Part shown: positions 33,554 to 41,733 of the stretch, piece after piece
How the letters are laid out: every line of letters begins with the position of its first letter
How positions within the stretch are numbered: the first letter of the stretch is position 1
The notes under the pieces: generated by a model
Told to the model about the DNA's origin: nothing
Database searches by the model: none
The model's input: the letters and a program-made list of their open reading frames with translations, nothing else
Assembly: GCA_023426575.1 (NCBI GenBank)
Contig: JAFAAL010000001.1
Location: 7,307-71,306 of the forward strand
DNA: 64,000 bases
From: Bacillota bacterium
GTDB lineage: Bacteria; Bacillota; Clostridia; Saccharofermentanales; DTU023
Reading direction: 5' to 3'
Made by a program: the position numbers and the translations under genes

Positions 33554-34708
33554 ATGCAAGAACCATTGACCCTCAAAGATAAAATTCGCATTCGCCTGAA
33601 GTCACAACGTGAGTTTCCCGTGCTTCTCATCCTCGTGATGGCCCTCGTCCTGAGCGCCTTCTTTGCGCTGCTCGTCCGCCGCGACTACCAGAGCCTCGAG
33701 CTCAATCCCGCCGAGGTCAAGTCCCTGCCCCTAGCGGATCAAGTCGAGTCGACGGCCGTTGCCTCTTCGGAGATTCCCGAGGAAATCACAGTGAATTTCT
33801 ACGGCAATTTACAGATGAATGCCGGGTTGAGACAGTATCTCAAGAAGGCGGACTATCGCCGCTTCTTTTCACAGCTCATGCCCCTCTTGAGCGAGGCACA
33901 GTTCAATATCATCAATCTCGACAGTCCTGCGGAACTTGATGGCGATGCCCCTGAGGCCTTTTCCAAGTCAGATATTGAGGCTCTGCGCAGTCTCAACTTC
34001 CGTATCTTCCCCCTGGCCAACAGCAATTTCTGCCCCCTCAAGGGGGAACCGTCCGATCTGCTCCTCGCAGAGCTCTCTCAGCTGCCGATCGACTTTATCG
34101 GCTTCGGTGAGAATAATGCGCGAGCCGCTGCGGGCCAACGACTGCCCTATGGCGATCGCGCCGTCCGCCTCTTCTCAACTTCAGCCTATGGTCGAAATCA
34201 GCGCGCCTCCTACTTCGAGTCGGGCATGTCCATTGCCACGGACATCCAGGTCTTTGACCGCGTGACCAGTGCGAAAGTGCGAGGAGAATACGTCATCGTC
34301 ATGATTCACTGGGGCAATCTCTATAATTCGCGACTCGGTGACTACCAGGCTGAGCTGGCACGCCGCTATGTCGACGCCGGCGCTGATCTCGTCATTGGCT
34401 CTTCTCCAGGCCCTGCGGCGACGATTGAAGAGTATAAGCAGGGATTGATCTGCTACAATCTCGGCAGTCTCCAGCAGACGCCTGCGGATGGACTGCTGCG
34501 CCCCGGTTTTGTCCTCTCTTTGACACTCAGTGAGGCGCACGGGCCAGAACTCGAATTCATACCCTTCTCACAACACATCGGACTGCCTGCCCCGATCAGC
34601 CAGGACCGCTATCTCGAGACGATCCGCGAGCAACTGGAGGCGCACATGACGCAATTCCACATGGCGGACGGCTCAGCGGGCCGCTTTATCTTGACCGAGC
34701 AACCATAA
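33554..34708 (+). CDS. CapA/PgsA-like protein lacking the metal-binding motifs
   Basis: A 384-aa membrane-anchored protein (helix at about 22-43) in the capA position of the operon. The overall layout of the CapA metallophosphatase-like family is kept: NLDSP, a GFGENNARAA turn, MIHWGN (251-255), DAGADLVIGSSPG and CYNLGS. But the family's metal-site motifs are changed. GD becomes GN (84-85), ANNH becomes ANSN (155-158), and GHHPH/GSHPH becomes GSSPG (282-286). A catalytic phosphoesterase role is therefore unlikely, and a structural role in polymer export is more plausible. ATG 33554 is used; TTG 33548 is in frame. Ribosome site is weak, so coupling to capC is likely. Confidence 0.75.
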   Translation: MQEPLTLKDKIRIRLKSQREFPVLLILVMALVLSAFFALLVRRDYQSLELNPAEVKSLPLADQVESTAVASSEIPEEITVNFYGNLQMNAGLRQYLKKADYRRFFSQLMPLLSEAQFNIINLDSPAELDGDAPEAFSKSDIEALRSLNFRIFPLANSNFCPLKGEPSDLLLAELSQLPIDFIGFGENNARAAAGQRLPYGDRAVRLFSTSAYGRNQRASYFESGMSIATDIQVFDRVTSAKVRGEYVIVMIHWGNLYNSRLGDYQAELARRYVDAGADLVIGSSPGPAATIEEYKQGLICYNLGSLQQTPADGLLRPGFVLSLTLSEAHGPELEFIPFSQHIGLPAPISQDRYLETIREQLEAHMTQFHMADGSAGRFILTEQP

Positions 34709-34720
34709 ACGGAGGTCTAC

Positions 34721-36478
34721 ATGGCTATGCATAGTTTGAAATTCTGGCGGAGCTGTCTCCTGCTCCTCTTGACCCTCAGTTTTTTACTTCTGCCTACGGC
34801 TTGTCGCCGCACGGGTCCCAAGCCAGCCAGTGAAACTGAGGCCGATCTCGACGTCGATGAGGATGCCGATGTCGACGCCGAGGAAGATTTCGAGGGGGAA
34901 GATGACATTCGCAATTATGAGGGGCTGGAAATTTCCAGTCCAGATGAGCTGTCCCAGGGTGTCGGCAAGAGTCCCCGCGTCATCGAAGAGGCGAGCGCAA
35001 GCGTCAAGCCGACCCAATACGGAATTGCCATCTCGACCTCAAATGTCTTGGCAAGTCAGGCCGCGGCAGGGATTCTCAGCGCCGGGGGCAATGCCTTCGA
35101 CGCCGCGATCACGGCCTCCTTTGTCCTCTCTGTCGTCGAGCCCTATGCCTCGGGCATCGGTGGCTCCGGCGCCCTCCTCTTCTACCTGGCGAGTGAGGAC
35201 AAGTATAATTTCCTCGACTACCGGAGCAGCTCTGGGCTCCAGACGAGCAAGCAGAGTGACATCGGTATCCCCGGCCTCGTCTATGGCATGTACAATCTCC
35301 ACTCCCTCTTCGGCCACTTGCCCTGGCAAGACTTGCTACAGCCAGCGATCAAGCTCGCGGGCGAGGGATTCATCGTCAATAACGACCTGGCGCGGGCCAT
35401 GCGCATCGCCACCCAGCCCCTGATGCAAAATGAGGCTTTTGTCAAAAATGGTGAACTGGTCAAGTCGGGCGATCTCCTGGTCCAGACGAAGCTCGCTGAG
35501 ACTCTCAAGGCGATTGCCGCCGAGGGGGCCAGCGCCTTCTACAATGGCCCGATCGCAGATGAAATTGCCGCCAAGACGCCGCTGACCAAGGATGACCTCG
35601 CCGCCTATCAGAGCTATTACCGCGATGCGGTCCAGACAGAATTCAAGGGGCAGACCTTTGTCAGTGCTCCGCCACCCTATTCGGGCATCACGATTTTGCA
35701 GATGCTGCGCATGGCCGAGCTGCTCGACACGCCGAGTAAAAGTCCCGACAGTCCTGAATTCCTCAGTGATGTCGAGCGCCTCTCCCTCGTGGCCTACGAC
35801 CGCCAAAAGCGCATCGTCGGCGATCCGCAGCACGTCGAATTCAATCCCGAAAAATTGTTGAGTGATAAGTACCTGAAGAAGTATCTCGAGCGTGGACTCT
35901 GGGAGAATGAGCCGACGGACTCTCAGGAGCAATGCACGACGCACATCTCGATCGTCGATAGCGAGGGCAATGTCGTCTCTCTGACCAATACGCTGACCTC
36001 CTTCTGGGGATCGGCCGTCGAGGTCGGGGGGTTCTATCTCAATAACTCGCTTTCGAATTTTAGCCGCAATAAGCGCAACTACTACCGCCCTATGACGCGG
36101 CCGCGCAGCTTTATCGCTCCGATGATCATCGCCTCCCCTGACGGGGCCAAGATGGCGATTGGGACGCCGGGCGGGAAGCTCATCCCCAAGTTCCTCTTCC
36201 CCATTCTGCTGGACTACTATGTCTATGGAGACGAACTCGAGACGGCAATCAACAAACAGCGCTTCTTCTTCAAGGCCAAGTCAGCGATCACCATTGAGGA
36301 CGATCAGGGCATTCTGCCGACCTGGCCGCTGCCCCTCGATGACTACTACATCACCAAGTACGGCTATCACGACTACTTCGGCTCAGTGGCGGTCGCCGGC
36401 TACCACGCCGACGGCTCGCCCTATGCGATCTCAGATTTTCGTCGGCAGGGCCTCGCCATCGCCAAGACAGAGAATTAA
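34721..36478 (+). CDS. ggt: Gamma-glutamyltransferase (CapD/Ggt-like), exported
   Basis: A 585-aa N-terminal nucleophile hydrolase. An N-terminal hydrophobic signal ends in LPTAC, a weak lipobox (Cys28), followed by a very acidic stretch (38-62). The large-subunit part has GGNAFDAA, GIGGSG and the substrate-carboxylate Arg168 in LDYRSS. The autocleavage site is C-T-T-H with Thr406 as nucleophile, then the small subunit with SIVDSEGNVVS. In capsule operons CapD cuts poly-gamma-glutamate and anchors it to the wall, which the context supports. GGAGG precedes the ATG. Its last 48 bases overlap deoC on the other strand. Confidence 0.9.
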   Translation: MAMHSLKFWRSCLLLLLTLSFLLLPTACRRTGPKPASETEADLDVDEDADVDAEEDFEGEDDIRNYEGLEISSPDELSQGVGKSPRVIEEASASVKPTQYGIAISTSNVLASQAAAGILSAGGNAFDAAITASFVLSVVEPYASGIGGSGALLFYLASEDKYNFLDYRSSSGLQTSKQSDIGIPGLVYGMYNLHSLFGHLPWQDLLQPAIKLAGEGFIVNNDLARAMRIATQPLMQNEAFVKNGELVKSGDLLVQTKLAETLKAIAAEGASAFYNGPIADEIAAKTPLTKDDLAAYQSYYRDAVQTEFKGQTFVSAPPPYSGITILQMLRMAELLDTPSKSPDSPEFLSDVERLSLVAYDRQKRIVGDPQHVEFNPEKLLSDKYLKKYLERGLWENEPTDSQEQCTTHISIVDSEGNVVSLTNTLTSFWGSAVEVGGFYLNNSLSNFSRNKRNYYRPMTRPRSFIAPMIIASPDGAKMAIGTPGGKLIPKFLFPILLDYYVYGDELETAINKQRFFFKAKSAITIEDDQGILPTWPLPLDDYYITKYGYHDYFGSVAVAGYHADGSPYAISDFRRQGLAIAKTEN

Positions 36479-37159
36479 ATCATTCTTAGCGGCCGCCTCG
36501 GCCTCATGCATGATCTTAGAGCCGGATGAGGTCCCGATGCGGGTCGCACCGGCTCTAATCATATCCAGGCAGGTCTGGAGGTCACGGATGCCGCCCGAGG
36601 CCTTGATCTGGACATTACTGCCACAGGCCGCCTGCATGCGACTGACATCGTCGACACTGGCGCCGCGGCCCTGGAAGCCCGTTGATGTCTTGACAAAGTG
36701 GGCACCGGCCTTGCGGGCGGAGGCGGCTGCCTGGGTCACCTCGACGTCACTCAACATGCTGCATTCGAGAATGACTTTGACGGTGTGGCCGTCTGCCGCT
36801 TCGACGACGCCGCGAATATCCGCTTCGACTTCGTCCCAGTGGCCATTTTTACAGGCGGCGAGATTAATGACCATGTCGACTTCGTCCGCGCCTGCCGCAA
36901 TGGCATCCCGTGCCTCACAAGCCTTGGCCTCGGCTCTGTTCTGACCGAGGGGGAAGCCTATGACGGTGCAGACCATGACCTCGGAGCCTTCGAGTTCGCG
37001 GGCTGCCAGAGGCACATAATAGGGGTGGATGCAGACCGACTTGAAGCCGAATTGGATGGCCTCGGCACAGAGCTCACGAATTTCGCTCTCTCTAGCATCC
37101 GAATGCAGGTTGGTATGATCGATGTATTGGGCGAGATCTTTAAGTTTGAGATTTTCCAT
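36431..37159 (-). CDS. deoC: Deoxyribose-phosphate aldolase
   Basis: DeoC (242 aa) splits 2-deoxyribose-5-phosphate into glyceraldehyde-3-phosphate and acetaldehyde during deoxynucleoside catabolism. The TIM-barrel motifs are IDHTNL at the N-terminus, VCTVIGFPLG, EVDMVINL, the Schiff-base lysine in FVKTSTGF and the second lysine in QIKASGGIRD. The normal end (IGTSSGSKI) is followed by about 20 extra residues that lie in the overlap with ggt. It fits the nucleoside salvage theme but is not linked to the transporter operon. Confidence 0.95.
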   Translation of the reverse strand: MENLKLKDLAQYIDHTNLHSDARESEIRELCAEAIQFGFKSVCIHPYYVPLAARELEGSEVMVCTVIGFPLGQNRAEAKACEARDAIAAGADEVDMVINLAACKNGHWDEVEADIRGVVEAADGHTVKVILECSMLSDVEVTQAAASARKAGAHFVKTSTGFQGRGASVDDVSRMQAACGSNVQIKASGGIRDLQTCLDMIRAGATRIGTSSGSKIMHEAEAAAKNDLILCLGDGEALPTKI

Positions 37160-37178
37160 ACTGAGAACGCTCCTCTCC

Positions 37179-40100
37179 TTACTTGGGGCTAACCATGTAT
37201 CTCAACTTGTAGCCACAGGCTGAGATTGTCTTGCGGATGAGTTCGAGGTCTGGCTCGCCATCAGCGATAAAGCGCGCCTCCTTGAGCTCGTGGTCGACAG
37301 TGATCTCACTGAGTCCAGGAATTCCCTGGAGAGCTAGTGCCAATTTCTGGGCACAAGAGCTGCAGTGCATCCCGTCTATCTTTAGTTTACACTTTTCGCT
37401 CTCTGCTGGCTTGTGGTCGGCGTAGAGCGCAGACCAGAGGTCCGTGCCTTCGGGGCTGGAGGGTCCTGGCGACTGGCCTAGAGGGTTCTTCTGCCCTGGC
37501 GCGTTGTCTGACGGAGTCTGAGCCTCTGGCGTATCCTCTGACAGGATCTCTAGCTCTATCAGTTCTTCTTTACTGCTCTGCTTCTCGGCACTGCGGGCAG
37601 GCTCTGGGATCTCTCTTTGCGCCTTGAGCTTTGCGGCAAAGGCCGCCTCAATCTCTTCTTCCTTCTGCCGCGCTGCCTGACGCTCTTCCTGCTCCTCTGT
37701 ACGAGCGGCCCTCTCTTCGGCCCTCTTGAGCGCAGCTTCAGCCTCAGACTCGGCGATGAAGGCAGGCACCTCCGTCATGCTCTCTAGTTCCTGTGCTTCG
37801 ATATAGGACTCAGAAGGCTCAGTCGTCTCAGCTTCGGCCTCGAGGCTGTCAACTTCCTCGGGACTCAGCTCTAGAGTATTCTGTCGACGCTCGACGCCGT
37901 CGATGAGACTGGTCGTCGGGCTCTTGGCCTCCAGATATCTGGCCTCGCGAGGACGCTTCTTCAGGGGATTCTCGCGCTTGGCTTTTGGCTCTTCGCGACC
38001 GCTCTCATGCAGAGGCTCAAGTTCGCCATTTTTCTGCCAGCTCGGGATGAAGTTGCGCAGGCGGAGGGCATTGCTGACGACAAAGATAGAGCTGAGGCTC
38101 ATGGCGATGGCGGCGTAGATCGGATTGAGTTTCCAGCCAAAGAGGGGATAGAAGACGCCGGCCGCGAGGGGGATGCCGAGGACGTTGTAGAAGAAGGCCC
38201 AAAAGAGATTCTGTTTCATGACTTGGACGGTCTTCTTGCCAAGTTCAAAGAAGGTCAGAAGATCGCCGAGGTCTGAGCGCATCAGGACGACGTCTGCGGA
38301 ATCCAGGGCGATGTCCGTGCCCGCGCCCACGGCAATGCCGAGGTCGGCGGAGACGAGGGCGGGGGCGTCGTTAATGCCGTCGCCGAGCATGGCGACCTTT
38401 TTGCCAGCGGCCTGGCGCTCGCGGATGAGCTCTGCCTTCTGACGCGGGAGGAGCTCGGGGATGACGCGCTCAGGCGCGAGGTCGAGACGTCGGGCAATGG
38501 CCTCTGCGGCACGGCGGTGATCGCCGCTCAGGAGAACGAGGTCGAGACCTGTCTTAGTGAGGGCACGGATGGCCCAGGGCGCGTTCTGCTTGATCTGATC
38601 GGAGGCGGCGAGCAAGCCGAGGTAGCGATCCTCACTGAAGATGAGGAGAGCGGAGTAGCCCTGCGCAGCCACGCGCTCAGTCAGCTGCTCGAGCTCTGGC
38701 GACGAGAGTCCTGCCTCTTCGAGGAGGGCGAGGTTGCCGGCAAAGTAATTCTCCCCATAGATGCGCGCGAAGACGCCGCGTCCAGGCAGGGCCTCGCTGG
38801 CCTCTTGCGGCCAGGTGCTGAGGTTGAGTTCTCGGGCCTGGCTCATGACGGCGTGCGCAAGGGGGTGGGAGGAACCGGCCTCGATCGAGGCGGCCAGCTT
38901 GAGCAGATCGAGTTCGGAAAGTTCTGTCGCCGGATCTGGCTCGATGGCGACGATTTCGGGACGGCCGAGGGTCAGAGTGCCCGTCTTGTCCAGGGCGAGA
39001 TCACTGATCTGATTGACCATTTCGAGGCTCTCGGCCCCCTTGATCAGTATGCCATCGCGCGCAGCTCTTCCCCCGGCGACCATGATGGCGACGGGTGTGG
39101 CGAGGCCGAGGGCACAGGGACAGGAGATCAGGAGCACTGAGATCGCCATATTCATGGAGAATTCAAAATCGCCTCGGAGCAGCTGCCAGATGATAAAGGT
39201 CAGGAGGGCGATGCCCATGACGACGGGCACAAAGACTGCCGCAACACGATCGGCGAGACGCGCCATCTCTGCCTTGGAGGCTGCTGCGTTCTCAACCACT
39301 TCGACAATCTCGGCGAGTACTGTGTCGTTCGACCTCTTGAGGCTGCGGTAGATGACGACGCCATTTTGATTAATCGTGCCTGCAAAAATGCGATCGCCCA
39401 CTTCCTTGTCAACGGGCATGGACTCACCTGTCAGAGCCTGCTCGTCAAAAGAGCTCCGGCCCTCGACGATGAGCCCATCGAGGGCAATGCGCTCACCAGG
39501 GCGCAAGATGATTTCGCTCCCGATCTCGACGTCGGCGGCTGGCAGGCGCTGCTCTTCCCCGTCGATAATGACACTGCAGGCGGCGGGGGCGAGGTCGAGG
39601 AGTGATTCGACGGCTGAGCTCGTCTTGCGCTTGGCGCGCAGTTCAAACAGTTTACCAAGAGAGATCAGGGTGACGATGGTCGCTGCAGAGTCGAGGTAGA
39701 GCTGATGCGCGTAGGCGGCGAGCACGGCCTCGTCCTGATGCATCAGGGCTGTGATCAGTCGGAAAATAGCAATGACGCCATAGAGGAAGGCAGAGCCTGC
39801 GCCGAGGGCGACGAGGGAGTCCATATTGGGATGGCGTCGCCAGAGGGCCCTGAAGCCCGACTTAAAGAAGGCCCGGTTGATAAAGAGGATCGGCATTGTC
39901 AGGAGCAGCTGGGCGAAGGCGCGGTTGGCGGCACCAAGATCTCCCTGCATCCAAGTCGGCAGAGGCAGATTGAGAGCTGGAATCATCTCGAGCATGAAGT
40001 AAATCAGGGGGATCAGGAGGATAGTAGAGGCAATGAGCCGCTTCTTTAGCTCAGCTTCTTGGCGCAGGAGCGGATCGTGAAGTTCACGCTGTCGCCGTCT

Positions 40101-40775
40101 GGCCATCTCGGCCTGGCGGTCGATCTCTCGAAAGCGTTCCGCCTCGTTCGTGGCGGGCGAGTCTGGCTCTGTCTCTTCGACGACTGTGCTCTCAGCCTCA
40201 GACTTGTCTTCCAGCGCTGACGGCTCGGCTTCCTGTTCATCATTTGGCCGTGGGAGCTCAGCCTCTTGAGCATCATCTGGCACAGGGAGCTCAGCCTCTT
40301 GATCGCCAGCTGTCACAGGGAGTTCAGCCTCTTCTTTAGCTTTAGCCTCGATGCGCTCGATCTCTAGCCCCTCTGAATCGGGCAGCTCGGACTCAGATTT
40401 CAGATCAGGGAAGTCCGAGGCGGCTGGGACAATCTCCTCGGCGCTGTCTACCGACTCCGCAAGACTGCAGCCCTGACGCTGAATCAAGTCGCTGACGGCC
40501 GTCTCCTGAGCCCTGAGATCGAGCTCCTCAGACTTCTCACTGAAGCTGATCTTCTCGGGCTGATCGGGGGCCAGTTCACAGGGATAGCCTGCGGCTGTCA
40601 GCGTCTCTTCGACGCGCTCCTGGCTCACTTTCTTTTCCTTGAATTCAATATCGGCATAGCCCTTGAGGAGGTTGACACGATATTGCTTGACGCCGTCGAG
40701 CTCACGTAAAATCTTCTCCACATTGGCCTGACAGGCCGCACAATGCATCTCTCTGAGGGTAAATCGTCTGCGCAT
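37179..40775 (-). CDS. copA: Copper-type P1B ATPase with HMA domains at both ends
   Basis: A 1198-aa heavy-metal P-type ATPase, far longer than the usual 750-850. An N-terminal HMA domain (about 5-70, MHCAAC) is followed by an acidic low-complexity linker (75-225) with short repeats around QEAELP. The ATPase core (about 230-925) has TGES, the CPC membrane motif (Cys552, Cys554), DKTGT (596-600), SSHPLA and GDGINDAP. A second long Glu/Ala/Arg-rich linker (930-1120) leads to a C-terminal HMA domain (about 1125-1195, MHCSSC). The CPC motif and CxxC metal sites suggest Cu(I) export. The start is ATG 40775 behind GAGGAG. Confidence 0.92.
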   Translation of the reverse strand: MRRRFTLREMHCAACQANVEKILRELDGVKQYRVNLLKGYADIEFKEKKVSQERVEETLTAAGYPCELAPDQPEKISFSEKSEELDLRAQETAVSDLIQRQGCSLAESVDSAEEIVPAASDFPDLKSESELPDSEGLEIERIEAKAKEEAELPVTAGDQEAELPVPDDAQEAELPRPNDEQEAEPSALEDKSEAESTVVEETEPDSPATNEAERFREIDRQAEMARRRQRELHDPLLRQEAELKKRLIASTILLIPLIYFMLEMIPALNLPLPTWMQGDLGAANRAFAQLLLTMPILFINRAFFKSGFRALWRRHPNMDSLVALGAGSAFLYGVIAIFRLITALMHQDEAVLAAYAHQLYLDSAATIVTLISLGKLFELRAKRKTSSAVESLLDLAPAACSVIIDGEEQRLPAADVEIGSEIILRPGERIALDGLIVEGRSSFDEQALTGESMPVDKEVGDRIFAGTINQNGVVIYRSLKRSNDTVLAEIVEVVENAAASKAEMARLADRVAAVFVPVVMGIALLTFIIWQLLRGDFEFSMNMAISVLLISCPCALGLATPVAIMVAGGRAARDGILIKGAESLEMVNQISDLALDKTGTLTLGRPEIVAIEPDPATELSELDLLKLAASIEAGSSHPLAHAVMSQARELNLSTWPQEASEALPGRGVFARIYGENYFAGNLALLEEAGLSSPELEQLTERVAAQGYSALLIFSEDRYLGLLAASDQIKQNAPWAIRALTKTGLDLVLLSGDHRRAAEAIARRLDLAPERVIPELLPRQKAELIRERQAAGKKVAMLGDGINDAPALVSADLGIAVGAGTDIALDSADVVLMRSDLGDLLTFFELGKKTVQVMKQNLFWAFFYNVLGIPLAAGVFYPLFGWKLNPIYAAIAMSLSSIFVVSNALRLRNFIPSWQKNGELEPLHESGREEPKAKRENPLKKRPREARYLEAKSPTTSLIDGVERRQNTLELSPEEVDSLEAEAETTEPSESYIEAQELESMTEVPAFIAESEAEAALKRAEERAARTEEQEERQAARQKEEEIEAAFAAKLKAQREIPEPARSAEKQSSKEELIELEILSEDTPEAQTPSDNAPGQKNPLGQSPGPSSPEGTDLWSALYADHKPAESEKCKLKIDGMHCSSCAQKLALALQGIPGLSEITVDHELKEARFIADGEPDLELIRKTISACGYKLRYMVSPK

Positions 40776-40811
40776 AAAAGCTCCTCAAAAATGATATTTT
40801 GACGGCTTCAT

Positions 40812-40829
40812 TGTAGCAAAGAATCTACA
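40812..40829. promoter_or_regulatory. Candidate copA operator
   Basis: TGTAG-N8-CTACA is an inverted repeat 37-54 bases before the copA start. It overlaps possible minus-strand -10 boxes (TAGATT, 17 bases from TTGGCG; or TGC-TACAAT). TGTA/TACA arms are seen in CopY/BlaI-type sites, though usually in another arrangement. Tentative. Confidence 0.3.
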
Positions 40830-40889
40830 TTTATCAGCACTTGTCGCCAAATTGTAACGACATTGCAACTTAAGGAGGTCAATGCATTT

Positions 40890-41726
40890 TTATTTTGATT
40901 TTTTCAAGTAGTATGCAATCTCTGAGCGGAGGCCACGCAGGAATTGACGCAGCTGAAAAGGCCGCGGAAAAAACTGCGCTCGCCCTGTCGTATGAGCCTT
41001 CAAAAACATGAGAAACTCCTCTCGCGAGAGGGGTCCATTTGTGTTCATCAAGTAGTGACGAGAATTGGGATGCTCGGCATATCCACGGTAGATGGCAGCA
41101 TAGGCATCGCCGAGGCCGAAGATATGGCCGAGCTCATGAGCGGCCACGCGTCCCAGCCGCCAGCTCTGACTTGTGTTAAGGACCATGTAGCCTGGCGATG
41201 AGAGCGACCAATTGAAGCCAAGAGTCTCGAGATGTCCGTAGCGGAAAATCCCCCAGAACCTGCGCCAGAGGGGAGATCCGACGTGGGAGGGCAATTTTTT
41301 CAGAGGGGCAAAGTAAATGCGCACGGCTCGCCTCTGACCCCTGAGAATCTGTGTCCACAATGTGCCTGTGGGAGATCTGCGGCTGCCGAGACTGAGGAGC
41401 TCGAGCTGGAGAGGCAGGACGACCTTCCCTGCATCGCAGGGCTCCGTCCCCTGCTGCTCGTCGAGGAAGCGGACGGCCGCTGCCATGGCCTCGGGCTGCC
41501 GCGCCCTCAAGAAGTCAAAGAGGGCTGTCTCAATCTCAGCATCAACGGGAAAAGAGCAGTTCCAGACGGCAGACATGCCACGCGCCGCCACTTGCCAGGC
41601 GCTCTCGGCAGTCTCGTCTGAGACTCTGAGATCGCCGCGACGATTGTGAACAGAGAGCACTGAGATGACGAGACCTCTCGGTCCAAAGCTCAGTGAGATC
41701 GGGGCTTGGCGATCCGCTCTGGACAT
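40890..41726 (-). CDS. Metzincin-like zinc protease without signal peptide
   Basis: A 278-aa protein with the extended metzincin zinc motif HELGHIFGLGD: His197, Glu198, His201, Gly204 and Asp207 in place of the usual third His, as in some archaemetzincin/snapalysin-type families. A Met-turn candidate (YLMNTNG, Met227) follows 20 residues later. There is no signal peptide or membrane helix, so it should act in the cytoplasm. The rest of the protein, including a Trp-rich region before the motif, is not recognised. The start is ATG 41726, 7 bases after the stop of the membrane-protein gene, so the pair is one operon. Confidence 0.65.
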   Translation of the reverse strand: MSRADRQAPISLSFGPRGLVISVLSVHNRRGDLRVSDETAESAWQVAARGMSAVWNCSFPVDAEIETALFDFLRARQPEAMAAAVRFLDEQQGTEPCDAGKVVLPLQLELLSLGSRRSPTGTLWTQILRGQRRAVRIYFAPLKKLPSHVGSPLWRRFWGIFRYGHLETLGFNWSLSSPGYMVLNTSQSWRLGRVAAHELGHIFGLGDAYAAIYRGYAEHPNSRHYLMNTNGPLSREEFLMFLKAHTTGRAQFFPRPFQLRQFLRGLRSEIAYYLKKSK

Positions 41727-41733
41727 GGGCAGC

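Noticed and set aside
40871..40911. Plus-strand mini-ORF M-H-F-Y-F-D-F-F-K behind AAGGAGGT, looking like a phenylalanine attenuator leader
   Set aside because: What follows on the plus strand is antisense to the metzincin-like gene, with no hairpin set or biosynthetic gene; probably chance in A/T-rich DNA.
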